64,000 nt of DNA from Roseivivax sp. THAF197b (GTDB lineage Bacteria; Pseudomonadota; Alphaproteobacteria; Rhodobacterales; Rhodobacteraceae), in contig NZ_CP045318.1 in assembly GCF_009363255.1 (NCBI RefSeq), forward strand, positions 596,001-660,000, read 5' to 3'. A program made the position numbers and the translations under genes. This document shows positions 9,100 through 17,450 of the stretch, piece by piece. The notes under the pieces were generated by a model. It did not search any database, was not told where the DNA came from, and was given only the letters and a program-made list of their open reading frames with translations. Position 1 is the stretch's first letter, and each line of letters opens with the position of its first letter.

Positions 9100-9878
9100 G
9101 TGCGCGCGACCTTGAGACCGCGATCACCATCGCCGAGGAGGCAGGCGCGATCCTGCTTGAGCATTGGCGCGCGCGTGATCGTCTTGACGTGACGCATAAA
9201 CGCGCGGGCGATTTCGTCTCGCAGGCCGATGTCGCGGCGGAGCGGCACATAAAATCCCGGCTGGCCGCGCTTTTCCCGGACGACGCCTGGCTGGGCGAGG
9301 AGACGGGTGGTTCCGACGACGCGGCGCCCCGCCGCTGGATCGTCGATCCGCTGGATGGCACGACCAACTTCCTGCGCGGTATCCCGCATTGGGCGGTCTC
9401 CATCGCTCTTGAGGTCGAGGGCGTGCTGACCGTCGGTGTGGTCCACAGCCCGGCCCAGCAGGAGACCTTCGCGGCCCGGATCGGAGGCACTGCCACGCTG
9501 AATGGTGCGCCCATGGCGCCTGCGCATACCGCGACGCTGGAGCCTGCGCTGTTTGGGACCGGCATTCCCTTCGGCACCATGCCGCATATCGACGATCATG
9601 CCGCCGATATCGCCCGGCTCATGCCGCATTGCGCGGGCGTGCGGCGCATGGGGGCGGCGGCGCTCGATCTGGCCTATGTGGCGGCTGGGCGGCTCGACGG
9701 GTTCTGGGAACGGCGCCTGCAGCCCTGGGATATCGCCGCCGGTCTGGTGCTGGTCCGGCAATCGGGCGCGCGGGTCGAAGGCTGGACGCGGGCAGAGCCG
9801 CCCGAGCAATCGGGTACGGTCATTACCGCGCCCCCGGCCTTATTCGACGCCTTTGTAGGGATCATTCGGGGCGGGTGA
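9096..9878 (+). CDS. Inositol monophosphatase family phosphatase
   Basis: The 260-residue protein carries the metal-binding motifs of the IMPase superfamily: GEETGG (Glu ligand), WIVDPLDGTTNF and the C-terminal WDIAAG. Members dephosphorylate inositol phosphates, histidinol phosphate, PAP or fructose bisphosphate with Mg2+. Sequence alone does not separate these. Coupling to a glycosyltransferase through an ATGA overlap suggests a sugar- or inositol-phosphate role. The 3' end overlaps the convergent FkbM gene by 39 bases. Confidence 0.88.
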   Translation: MSARDLETAITIAEEAGAILLEHWRARDRLDVTHKRAGDFVSQADVAAERHIKSRLAALFPDDAWLGEETGGSDDAAPRRWIVDPLDGTTNFLRGIPHWAVSIALEVEGVLTVGVVHSPAQQETFAARIGGTATLNGAPMAPAHTATLEPALFGTGIPFGTMPHIDDHAADIARLMPHCAGVRRMGAAALDLAYVAAGRLDGFWERRLQPWDIAAGLVLVRQSGARVEGWTRAEPPEQSGTVITAPPALFDAFVGIIRGG

Positions 9879-10613
9879 GCCCGTGCCGCTTTCAAGCCGC
9901 GCAAAGAGATCGCCCGAGGTCGCATCGGCAGGCAACGTGTCGAGCCAGGCCTTGGTCGCCGCCGCATCGCGCCAGTCGGACCACATCAGGCCCGCCGTTT
10001 CGCCCTGCGCGGGGTTGAAGCAATAGTCGCCCAATTCGCACAGCCGGTCGATCACCGCGTGGCTGAGTAGCGGAAAGCCCGGCAGGAATTCGGTCGAGAT
10101 GAGCGGCAACGGCTCGGACAGCCCGCCCAGCACATCGAGCTCGAAACCCTCGACGTCGATCTTGACGTAGCGCGGACGTCCGAAGCGGGCGATCAGCCCG
10201 TCCAGCGTGACCAGCTTGACCCGCTGCACGCGGTCCCAGCGCACATGCTCGAAACCCGGCGCCGTGGTGGCACCTTCCACGAAATCGGCATGCAGCGAGG
10301 ACACGGTCGGATGCCGCGACGACACCGCCATATCCGCCTCCGCCTCGGTGCGTCCGGCCGCGGCTTCGATCAGCTCGATGTCACGGGGCAAGGTGCGGCG
10401 CAGAAAGCCTGCAAACGGCGCTTGCGGCTCCAGCGCGACGACCCGCGCGCCTGCGTTGCGCATCGTGCGGGAGCGTGTGCCGACATGCGCGCCCACATCG
10501 AAAACGAGGTCCCCCGGCGCCAGGAGGGTCCGGTAGAAACGCGTCCAGGCCCGCATCGACACGGGATTGTGATAGATCACCAATGATCGGAGGAAGCCCA
10601 GCCAGCGGTCCAT
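9840..10613 (-). CDS. FkbM family SAM-dependent methyltransferase
   Basis: The 257-residue product has the SAM-binding glycine motif VFDVGAHVGTRS, the acidic LEPQ strand end, and the FkbM signature KIDVEGFELDVLGGL. FkbM enzymes O-methylate sugars, polyketides or glycolipids. The ATG at 10613 (MDRWLGFL) is preferred because GAAGGG lies about 7 bases upstream; a GTG at 10643 is possible. The stop overlaps the IMPase gene on the other strand. Proximity to a glycosyltransferase fits sugar methylation, which is inference. Confidence 0.88.
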   Translation of the reverse strand: MDRWLGFLRSLVIYHNPVSMRAWTRFYRTLLAPGDLVFDVGAHVGTRSRTMRNAGARVVALEPQAPFAGFLRRTLPRDIELIEAAAGRTEAEADMAVSSRHPTVSSLHADFVEGATTAPGFEHVRWDRVQRVKLVTLDGLIARFGRPRYVKIDVEGFELDVLGGLSEPLPLISTEFLPGFPLLSHAVIDRLCELGDYCFNPAQGETAGLMWSDWRDAAATKAWLDTLPADATSGDLFARLESGTGSPAPNDPYKGVE

Positions 10614-10769
10614 TCCATGCCCTTCGTTGTTCCTTCCTCTCACATAGCCCGCCTGACAGGGCGTCCAACGGCGGGATCGGGCGTGTTCGCAACATCCCGC
10701 GCATCGCTCTTGCCTCTGCGCTGTCCGAACTAACTACCTCTTATTCATCACAGAACGTGGATTGCGCCG

Positions 10770-11909
10770 TTGACCTTTTTACGTCCCGCCGGACTTGCCA
10801 GACCCCCTGCAGCCGATGCCCTGATGCCGCGTGCTGTCGAATATCTCCTGCGCGCGAAGGGCGACTTGCGGCTTGGTCTGCCGATTGCGCTCGTGGACGG
10901 GCAGAAGGTCGCGCTGGTGGCCTGGGTCGAGACGCTGACGCAGGACCGGCTGTCGGCGCTGATGGCGCTTGGCGCGCCGGAACTGGCGCTGACGGCGCAT
11001 CGCGCGGCGGCACTGGGGATCGGTGATCCGCAGGCGGCCGAGGCAAGCGTCGCGGTGACCCTTCCCGCCGGGGCCGACATGGTGTGGCTCAAGGCCCGCG
11101 CGGGCGGCGTGGCGGAGGCGACGCGGCCTGATCCGGGCGCGAACGGTGCCCCGACACCGGGGTCGATCGTCCACCGCGCGGCCATAGCGCTTGCGAAATC
11201 CGAACAGATGCTGCCCGCCGCCATTGTCGTGCCGCTTGAGAACGGGCTGGACGTGGCGCACCGGCTCAACCTCATGACCTTGTCGGTCGAGGGCGTGCTC
11301 GACGCGCTTGCGCAGGATCGCCGGCAGCATCCTGTCAGCTCTGCGCGTCTGCCCATGGATGTTTCGGAGGCCGGGCGCGTACATGTGTTCCGGCCCGATG
11401 ATGGCGGGGTGGAGCATTACGCGATCGAAATCGGCGAGCCGTTCGGGCAAGGCCCGGTCACGGTCCGGCTGCATTCGTCGTGCTTTACGGGCGACGTGCT
11501 GGGCAGCCGCAAATGCGATTGCGGACCGCAGCTCAATGGCGCCATGGCCGCGATGGCCGCAGGTTCGGGCGGACTGTTGCTCTACCTCAACCAGGAAGGG
11601 CGCGGGATCGGGCTGGCCAACAAGATGCGCGCCTATTCCCTGCAGGATGCGGGGCTCGATACGGTCGAGGCCAACCATTGGCTGGGCTTCGAGGATGACG
11701 AGCGCGATTTCCGCATCGGGGCCAACATGCTGCACGAGCTGGGCATCACGCAGGTACGTCTGATGACCAACAACCCGGCAAAGATCGCCATCCTCGCAGC
11801 GCAGGGCATCGAGGTGGTCGAGCGCGTTCCCCTTCGCGAAGGGCAGACCGCGTGGAACGAAGGCTATCTCGCCACCAAGATCGCCAAGTCGGGGCATTTG
11901 CCGCAATGA
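10770..11909 (+). CDS. ribA: GTP cyclohydrolase II with long N-terminal extension
   Basis: Residues 195-379 form a complete GTP cyclohydrolase II: Zn ligands C238, C249 and C251 in CFTGDVLGSRKCDCG, the active-site LYLNQEGRGIGL and the LMTNNPAK stretch. It converts GTP to a formamidopyrimidine or diaminopyrimidine phosphate, the entry to riboflavin and to toxoflavin-type compounds. The first 190 residues are unlike E. coli RibA. They occupy the place of DHBP synthase in RibBA, but I see no RibB acidic signature. The start is a TTG at 10770; an ATG at 10824 is the alternative. It heads a tight five-gene operon. Confidence 0.88.
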   Translation: MTFLRPAGLARPPAADALMPRAVEYLLRAKGDLRLGLPIALVDGQKVALVAWVETLTQDRLSALMALGAPELALTAHRAAALGIGDPQAAEASVAVTLPAGADMVWLKARAGGVAEATRPDPGANGAPTPGSIVHRAAIALAKSEQMLPAAIVVPLENGLDVAHRLNLMTLSVEGVLDALAQDRRQHPVSSARLPMDVSEAGRVHVFRPDDGGVEHYAIEIGEPFGQGPVTVRLHSSCFTGDVLGSRKCDCGPQLNGAMAAMAAGSGGLLLYLNQEGRGIGLANKMRAYSLQDAGLDTVEANHWLGFEDDERDFRIGANMLHELGITQVRLMTNNPAKIAILAAQGIEVVERVPLREGQTAWNEGYLATKIAKSGHLPQ

Positions 11910-12859
11910 CCGCACGCGCCCTTTGGTGCATCGGCGCGAAGGCGGCGGAACTGCGCCCGGCGGCGCTTGGTGAAGGCGTCGCCGTCGAGACGCTGTTCAC
12001 GGGCATCAGCCGGGGAACGGAACGGCTGGTCTTCGAAGGCCGCGTTCCCGAAAGCGAGACGGATCGCATGCGCGCACCGGCGCAGGAGGGCACGTTCCGC
12101 TTTCCGGTCAAGTACGGCTATTGCGCCGTGGGGCGGGTCAGCGATGGCCCGCTTGCGGGACGCGACGTCTTCGCGCTGCATCCCCATCAGACCGCGTTCC
12201 GCATGGATGTGGGAATGCTGACGCCGCTGCCCGAGGGGCTGCCTGCCGAGCGCGCGATCCTTGCGGCCAACATGGAGACGGCGCTCAATGTCCTGTGGGA
12301 CAGCGGCGCCACGGGGGGCGACCGGATCGCGGTGGTGGGCTCAGGCGTGATCGGCGCGCTCGTGGCCTACCTGATGGCCCGTCTGCCCGGCGCCGAGGTC
12401 ACGCTCGTTGATGTGAACCCCGACCGCGCCGCATTGGCTGCGACGCTGGGTTGCGATTTTGCCGCCCCCGCCCAGGCGCCGCAGGACTGCGATGTGGTGG
12501 TTCATGCCTCCTCCAGCGCGGAGGGGTTGGCGCTGGCGCTGGAGAGCGCGGGGCAGGACGCCACGATCGTGGAGGCAAGCTGGCACGGGGCCGGGACCAC
12601 GCCCGTGCCCCTGGGCGGTGCGTTTCACAGCCGTCGCCTGCGGCTTGTCAGCTCCCAGGTCGGTCATCTGCCGCCCGCCCGCGCGCCGCGTTGGGATTAC
12701 GCGCGCCGCATGGCCAAAGCCCTCGAACTGCTGCGCGATCCGGCGCTCGACGCGCTGATCTCGGGCGAGACCCGTTTCGAGGATCTGCCGGAGCATTACG
12801 GCAAGATCCTCTCCGATCCCGACACCCTGTGCCACCGCATCCGATACCAGACCACGTAA
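11906..12859 (+). CDS. Medium-chain (zinc-type) dehydrogenase-like protein
   Basis: The 317-residue protein belongs to the MDR alcohol dehydrogenase superfamily. An N-terminal GroES-like part contains FTGISRGTE and FPVKYGYCAVGRV. The Rossmann motif is VVGSGVIGALVAYLMARL, ending with the acidic LVDVNPDRAAL. The canonical catalytic Cys-His-Glu zinc pattern is not obvious, so it may work without zinc or on an unusual substrate. The ATG at 11906 overlaps the ribA stop (ATGA). It resembles the family sometimes annotated as zinc-binding dehydrogenase next to bacteriochlorophyllide or sugar genes. Substrate is unknown; the operon suggests a pterin or flavin-related metabolite. Confidence 0.8.
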   Translation: MTARALWCIGAKAAELRPAALGEGVAVETLFTGISRGTERLVFEGRVPESETDRMRAPAQEGTFRFPVKYGYCAVGRVSDGPLAGRDVFALHPHQTAFRMDVGMLTPLPEGLPAERAILAANMETALNVLWDSGATGGDRIAVVGSGVIGALVAYLMARLPGAEVTLVDVNPDRAALAATLGCDFAAPAQAPQDCDVVVHASSSAEGLALALESAGQDATIVEASWHGAGTTPVPLGGAFHSRRLRLVSSQVGHLPPARAPRWDYARRMAKALELLRDPALDALISGETRFEDLPEHYGKILSDPDTLCHRIRYQTT

Positions 12860-12868
12860 GGAGACCGC

Positions 12869-13264
12869 ATGTTCGCCGTCGAAGTCCGAGATCACATCAT
12901 GATCGCCCATTCCTTTGCCTCGCCCATTTTCGGGCCCGCGCAGAACATGCACGGTGCGACCTTCACCGTGGATTCCGCCTTCTACACCGAGGATATCGAC
13001 GAGCACGGGCTCGTGGTGGATATCGGTCTTGCCACCGAGATGCTGACCGAGGTGCTGGCGCCGCTCAAGTTCCAGAACCTCGACGAGGTGCCGGAATTCG
13101 AGGGCAAGTTCACCACGACCGAATTTCTCTGCCGTCACATCTTCGACCGGATGGCCGAGTTCGTGCGCGCGGGCCGTCTCAAGGACGATGGCCGGGTCAA
13201 GAAACTGCGCATCCTGCTGCATGAAAGCCATGTTGCCCGCGCCTGGTACGAAGGCGACATCTGA
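12869..13264 (+). CDS. 6-carboxytetrahydropterin synthase/PTPS-family protein with degenerate active site
   Basis: The 131-residue protein has the T-fold pattern of QueD/PTPS: AHSF (H14), a His-Gly motif (H28), VVDIG, the TTTEFL helix and a C-terminal LHESHVARAWYEG with E119. Compared with QueD, the catalytic Cys four residues before the HGH motif is A24. The second His of HGH is A30, leaving one zinc ligand short. The Asp-His dyad region reads PLKFQNLDE. It probably does not catalyse the QueD reaction. GGAG lies 7 bases before the ATG at 12869. The gene sits inside the ribA operon, which points to a pterin-like substrate. Confidence 0.8.
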   Translation: MFAVEVRDHIMIAHSFASPIFGPAQNMHGATFTVDSAFYTEDIDEHGLVVDIGLATEMLTEVLAPLKFQNLDEVPEFEGKFTTTEFLCRHIFDRMAEFVRAGRLKDDGRVKKLRILLHESHVARAWYEGDI

Positions 13265-13265
13265 C

Positions 13266-14054
13266 GTGGGGTTTTCCGCCGAATGGCTGAGCTTGCGCGA
13301 ACCCGCCGACCGGGCCGCGCGCGATGCCGCGTTGATGCAGCGCGCGGTGATGGCCGCGGGGCCGGAGCCGGTGATCCTGGATCTGGGATGCGGGACCGGA
13401 TCGACCGTGCGGGCCATGCAGCCCTACCTGCCGGAGGGCACGAGGTGGCGGCTCGTCGATAACGACCCCGCGCTCCTGCGCGCGGCGGCGGAATGCGCGG
13501 GCGGGAATGCCCAAACCCACCTGATCGATCTCGGTGATCTCGAGGCCCTGCCGCTTGAGGACGTGACGCTCGTTACCGCATCGGCCTTGCTGGATCTTTT
13601 GCCGGAGACATGGGTGCGGAACCTCGCAGCGCGGCTTGATGTGCCATTCTACGCCGCATTGTCCTATGATGGGCAGATGGCCTGGAACCCGGGCGATGCG
13701 CGCGACGCCGATGTCACGCGGGCCTTCAACGCGCATCAGCGCAGCGACAAGGGGTTGGGGGCCGCACTCGGGCCGGATTCGGTGGCGACCAGCATGGCCG
13801 TCTTCGCCGAGGCCGGTTTCGAGACGGAGCGCGCGGAGAGCCCCTGGCGGCTCGGCCCCGAAGCCGCGGCCCTGCAGGCCGAACTGGTCGGGGGCATCGC
13901 CCAGGCCGCGGGCGAGGCCGGTGCCGAAAGTGCCGATGCCTGGGGTGCGATGCGCATCGCCGAAGCGCCGCGCGCGACATGCCGGATCGGGCACGGCGAT
14001 ATCCTCGCCATGCCGGGCAGGACCGGGAAGGAGACGACGCATGCAATCCATTGA
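13266..14054 (+). CDS. Class I SAM-dependent methyltransferase
   Basis: The 262-residue protein has motif I VILDLGCGTGSTVRAM, the acidic RLVDNDP strand end and motif IV around LVTASALLDLLPE, as in small-molecule methyltransferases. A GTG at 13266 is chosen because it lies one base after the stop of the PTPS-like gene and gives a normal N-terminus; the frame is open upstream only in antisense-like sequence. Its 3' end overlaps the RibD-like gene by 14 bases. The substrate is probably the product of the operon. Confidence 0.8.
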   Translation: MGFSAEWLSLREPADRAARDAALMQRAVMAAGPEPVILDLGCGTGSTVRAMQPYLPEGTRWRLVDNDPALLRAAAECAGGNAQTHLIDLGDLEALPLEDVTLVTASALLDLLPETWVRNLAARLDVPFYAALSYDGQMAWNPGDARDADVTRAFNAHQRSDKGLGAALGPDSVATSMAVFAEAGFETERAESPWRLGPEAAALQAELVGGIAQAAGEAGAESADAWGAMRIAEAPRATCRIGHGDILAMPGRTGKETTHAIH

Positions 14055-14859
14055 TGTCAGCCCCCGTGTCTGGGAGCGAGTCCTCGCGGTGCGTCAGGGG
14101 CTGAGCTGCACCTGCTGCGGTCAGTGGAGCCCGCGTGAAGCGGAGGCGCTGGCGCTTTACGGCCCCCTCGCGCGGCGCGATCTTGGCCCGGTCACGGTGG
14201 CGCAGATCGGTCAGTCGCTCGATGGGCGGATCGCGACCGTGACGGGCGATGCGCGCGATGTTTCCGGCCCCGACGGGCTTGCGCACCTGCACCGGATGCG
14301 CGCCCTTGTCGACGGTGTGGTGATCGGCGTGCGCACGGCGCTGCATGATACGCCGCGCCTGACCGTGAGGCTGTGTCCGGGCGCCAATCCGGCGCGTATC
14401 GTGGTCGATCCCAATGGCCGCTTGCCCGACGATGCCCCGGTCCTGCAGGACGATGGCGCGCGCCGCATTGTCATTCAATCCGTGGATCGTGAACGCCCCG
14501 AGGGGGTGGAGGTCATCCGGCTCGAGGCCGTGGACGGCATGCTCGATCCGGCGGCCCTACTTGCGGCGCTCCACGATGCGGGCCTCTCGACAATCATGAT
14601 CGAGGGCGGGGGCATCACCATTTCGCGCTTTCTGGAAGCGGGGCTTCTGACCCGGCTTCAGGTTGCCATCGCGCCCCTTCTGATCGGCGGCGGGCAGCAG
14701 GGCCTGACAATGCCGTCGCCCACGGAGAAGCTCGCCGATGCCATCCGTCCGGACACGCGGGTCTTTTCGCTGGGCTCGGATGTGGTGTTCGATTGCGGTC
14801 TCGATGCGACGGCGCTCGCGGCGACTGAAGCGATGCACGATCAGCGCCGGATCATGTAG
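14041..14859 (+). CDS. RibD C-terminal-type reductase without deaminase domain
   Basis: The 272-residue protein is a RibD_C/dihydrofolate-reductase-fold reductase: VAQIGQSLDGRIAT, VDGVVIGVRTALHDTPRLTVR, NPARIVVDPNGRLP and IMIEGGGITISRFLEAGL. In RibD this domain reduces the ribosyl side chain with NADPH. The zinc deaminase domain of RibD is absent. Instead the N-terminal 60 residues carry a short CTCCGQW cysteine cluster. With GTP cyclohydrolase II and a methyltransferase next door, it could act on a related pyrimidine or pteridine. The ATG at 14041 lies inside the end of the upstream gene. Confidence 0.85.
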   Translation: MQSIDVSPRVWERVLAVRQGLSCTCCGQWSPREAEALALYGPLARRDLGPVTVAQIGQSLDGRIATVTGDARDVSGPDGLAHLHRMRALVDGVVIGVRTALHDTPRLTVRLCPGANPARIVVDPNGRLPDDAPVLQDDGARRIVIQSVDRERPEGVEVIRLEAVDGMLDPAALLAALHDAGLSTIMIEGGGITISRFLEAGLLTRLQVAIAPLLIGGGQQGLTMPSPTEKLADAIRPDTRVFSLGSDVVFDCGLDATALAATEAMHDQRRIM

Positions 14860-14871
14860 CGCCCCTGTCGG

Positions 14872-15816
14872 TCATTGCGGCTGGGCGGGCATCATGCGGC
14901 GACCCAGAAGCACGAGCAGACCCGGCAGCGTCGACAGGATCAACACGAGCCCGAAAACGACGCTTGCCGCCAGACCGCCGCTGGCCGAGGCGCCTGCCAC
15001 GGGAAACAGCGCCGCCGCCGCCCCTTCGCGCAAGCCCCAGCCGCTGATGGTCAGGGGCACCAGCATCGTCAGCAGGATGAGCGGCACGAAGGCCGCGATG
15101 GCTGCAGGGGGCAGCCCATGGCCGACAGCCTGCGCGCAGAAGCCGAAAGCGGCGAGGTTGCACAGGGTGGTCGCGATGCTCAGCAGGAGCTGACGCAGGA
15201 TGACATGACGCGCGGCGAGCGCCCGGATCATCGGCTGCCAGAACGCGCGCAACGCATCGCCCAATCGACCGGGCACGCGCGTCAGGGCATAGACCGCAAC
15301 AGGCAGACAGAGGCCAATCGCCACGAACAGCCCAACCGGCACGCGCAACCATGCGGGCCAGGTGACGCCGCCCGGCAGTGCCAGCGTGACGAGGAACGCC
15401 GTGGCCGTGCAGAGAAAAAGCCCGATCTGACCGGCCAGCCGCTCGAACACCACGGCTTGACCGGATGCCAGCAGACCGGCCTGACCCCGGGCACGAACGG
15501 CGCGTTTCGCATCCCCCAGAACACCGCCCGGCAAGGACTGGTTGACCACCTGCGAGAGGTAATATTCCGCGAGGGCCGTGCGCGGATCGAGCGTGATGCC
15601 AAGCTGGGCCGCCGTGAGCCGCCAGCGCAGGGCCGAGAGCATGGTCTGCGCGGTCAGCGCGAGAAGGGCCGCGATCAGCCAGAAAGGATCCGCCGAGGCG
15701 AGGCTGCGCGCGGCCTCCTCCCCACCCGCAACCCGCCACAGGAGCGCCAGAAGCGCCAGGGCGAGGCCGATCTGTCCCGCGCGGATCAGCCCGGGCGGCA
15801 GGGCGGGCCACCTCAC
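14872..15816 (-). CDS. Lysylphosphatidylglycerol synthase/UPF0104-type flippase-like membrane protein
   Basis: The 314-residue protein has about eight hydrophobic segments and the family motifs YYLSQVVNQSLPGGVLGDAKRA and PLTISGWGLREGAAA. It corresponds to the membrane half of MprF, without the aminoacyl transferase domain. Such proteins translocate lipids or glycolipids across the inner membrane. The start is GTG at 15816, overlapping the stop of the upstream gene (GTGA). It is the last gene of a three-gene operon on lipid head groups. Confidence 0.85.
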   Translation of the reverse strand: MRWPALPPGLIRAGQIGLALALLALLWRVAGGEEAARSLASADPFWLIAALLALTAQTMLSALRWRLTAAQLGITLDPRTALAEYYLSQVVNQSLPGGVLGDAKRAVRARGQAGLLASGQAVVFERLAGQIGLFLCTATAFLVTLALPGGVTWPAWLRVPVGLFVAIGLCLPVAVYALTRVPGRLGDALRAFWQPMIRALAARHVILRQLLLSIATTLCNLAAFGFCAQAVGHGLPPAAIAAFVPLILLTMLVPLTISGWGLREGAAAALFPVAGASASGGLAASVVFGLVLILSTLPGLLVLLGRRMMPAQPQ

Positions 15817-17450
15817 GTTTCGCCCTCCGCGATGCGCAGATCCGAGGAGAACGCCTCGATCAGGCGGTCGCGCATGCGGTCCATGGGCAGGACCGGGGTG
15901 TCTTCATCGGGCACGAGGCCTGCGGCCCAGTTCCAATCGTCGATCCGGGCCACAAGGTCGGGCGGGCCGACCACATGCATCGGCACCTGCGCATTGTCGT
16001 CGAGCGAGACAAAATCAGCCGCCTGGTGATCGCCGAGGACAATCATCAGGGGCGGCGTTTCGGCATGGCGCGCGGCATAGTCGAACACGGTGTCGAGCGC
16101 GTAATCGATGGCCTTGCGGTATTGCAGGCGCACGCGGTCACGGTCGCGCCAGACCACCTCGGGCGTGTCGCCGGAGGTGGCCATGTCGTTGAAGATGCGC
16201 CCGTCTCCGATCTCGTCCCAAGGCACAAGCTCGGGTATGGGCACCCAGGGCGCGTGCGAGGTGCCGGTCGCGACCTGCACGAAAACGGGCTTGTCCGTCA
16301 CAGGGTCGCGCAGCAGCCGGTCCATCGCGGAATAGGTATATTGATCCGGCATGGTGACCCAGTTGAAGGGCTCCCCCTCATAGGCGAGATCCGCGGCTGC
16401 CAGCACCGTGTCGAACCCCATGACCAGCGATTCCGGCCAGTCGAGCGTGATCTGTGGCATGACCGCCGCGGTGTGAAAGCCCGATCTGGCCGCGATGTGA
16501 AACAGCGTCTCACGGCCCGAGGCGAGTGCGGCGCCGTAGCGGGTCTGATCGTTGACCCAAAGCCCGTTGGCGAAGGTCGCGTGGGAGAGCCAGCTCTGCC
16601 CGCCGCGCGTCGGCGCCTCCAGCACACCGGAGCGCATGGCGAGTCCGAGGTCGCGGAGCCGCGCTTCGTTCCGGCGCAACGTCTCGCGGTGCAGATCGGC
16701 GTAATAGGGCGTATCGAGGCTGGTGCGTCCGTAGCTTTCCACGAAGACGATGACGACATCGCGGTCGATGCGGTCCAGAAGGCCCGTCTGATATGTCAGC
16801 GGATCGGTGATCGCGGCGCGGCGGAAGGCGCGCAGATCGGTCAGCGTGTCCTGCGCAAGCGAGATCCGTTCCAGCCCGACCCGCGTGGTAAAGGCCGCAC
16901 CGGGGGGCGAGACCGGCAGCCGCCACTTGCCCCAGGCCTGTCCGATCTCCGCCGTGACGAGACCCGCCAGCGCGATGATGCCAATACCCGCCACGGGCCA
17001 TGCCCTGCGGCCCAGCGAAAGGGCGGCCCAGATACCGCTCGCCCACCAGATCGCGGCAGCGATGGTCAGTGTCGCAAGGATCGCGCCGATGGCGGTCAGG
17101 ATCGCGGGGATCGTGCCTGCGGATCCGGCCAGAAGCCGCAGGCCCGCATCGATCAGGACGAGGTCCGCCACCGGGTTGAAGCCCCGCGCAAGTGCCGTGA
17201 ACATCGCGAAATCCGCGGTTTTCAGCACGGCGATCAGCGTCAGCGCAAAGGTCAGAAAAACGCGCAGCGCCGTGGCGGCGGGGCCGGAGACCAGCACAAG
17301 AGCCAGCAGGATCAGCGGCAGTTCCAGCGCGAACAGGAATGGCGCTTCCCAGGTCATCGCCGCCGGGTGGTTCGGTTGGACCAGAAGGATGTGCAGAACC
17401 AGCGCGGCGAGTGTGAGCCTCAGCAGATGCCGGGGCGCGAGGTCGGTCAA
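15813..17450 (-). CDS. Membrane-anchored alkaline-phosphatase-superfamily (sulfatase/LtaS-like) protein
   Basis: The 545-residue protein has about five N-terminal transmembrane segments and then a periplasmic catalytic domain. That domain begins at DVVIVFVESYGRTSLDTPYY (metal-binding Glu), has GGQSWLSHATF where the nucleophile is expected, and ends with the metal site VLGDHQAADF. Lipoteichoic-acid synthases and phosphoethanolamine transferases share this layout and move head groups between lipids and sugars. I chose TTG at 17450: GGAGG sits 5 bases upstream and the codon overlaps the upstream stop (TTGA). GTG at 17465 is the alternative. Confidence 0.82.
   Translation of the reverse strand: MTDLAPRHLLRLTLAALVLHILLVQPNHPAAMTWEAPFLFALELPLILLALVLVSGPAATALRVFLTFALTLIAVLKTADFAMFTALARGFNPVADLVLIDAGLRLLAGSAGTIPAILTAIGAILATLTIAAAIWWASGIWAALSLGRRAWPVAGIGIIALAGLVTAEIGQAWGKWRLPVSPPGAAFTTRVGLERISLAQDTLTDLRAFRRAAITDPLTYQTGLLDRIDRDVVIVFVESYGRTSLDTPYYADLHRETLRRNEARLRDLGLAMRSGVLEAPTRGGQSWLSHATFANGLWVNDQTRYGAALASGRETLFHIAARSGFHTAAVMPQITLDWPESLVMGFDTVLAAADLAYEGEPFNWVTMPDQYTYSAMDRLLRDPVTDKPVFVQVATGTSHAPWVPIPELVPWDEIGDGRIFNDMATSGDTPEVVWRDRDRVRLQYRKAIDYALDTVFDYAARHAETPPLMIVLGDHQAADFVSLDDNAQVPMHVVGPPDLVARIDDWNWAAGLVPDEDTPVLPMDRMRDRLIEAFSSDLRIAEGET

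Noticed and set aside
10644..10769. FMN riboswitch before the GTP cyclohydrolase II gene
   Set aside because: The 126-base gap lacks the conserved RFN-element words and is too short for a full RFN fold plus expression platform.
14875..16029. 384-codon + strand open frame
   Set aside because: Composition is Arg/Gln-rich without motifs, and it lies opposite the flippase-like gene with its clear membrane pattern.
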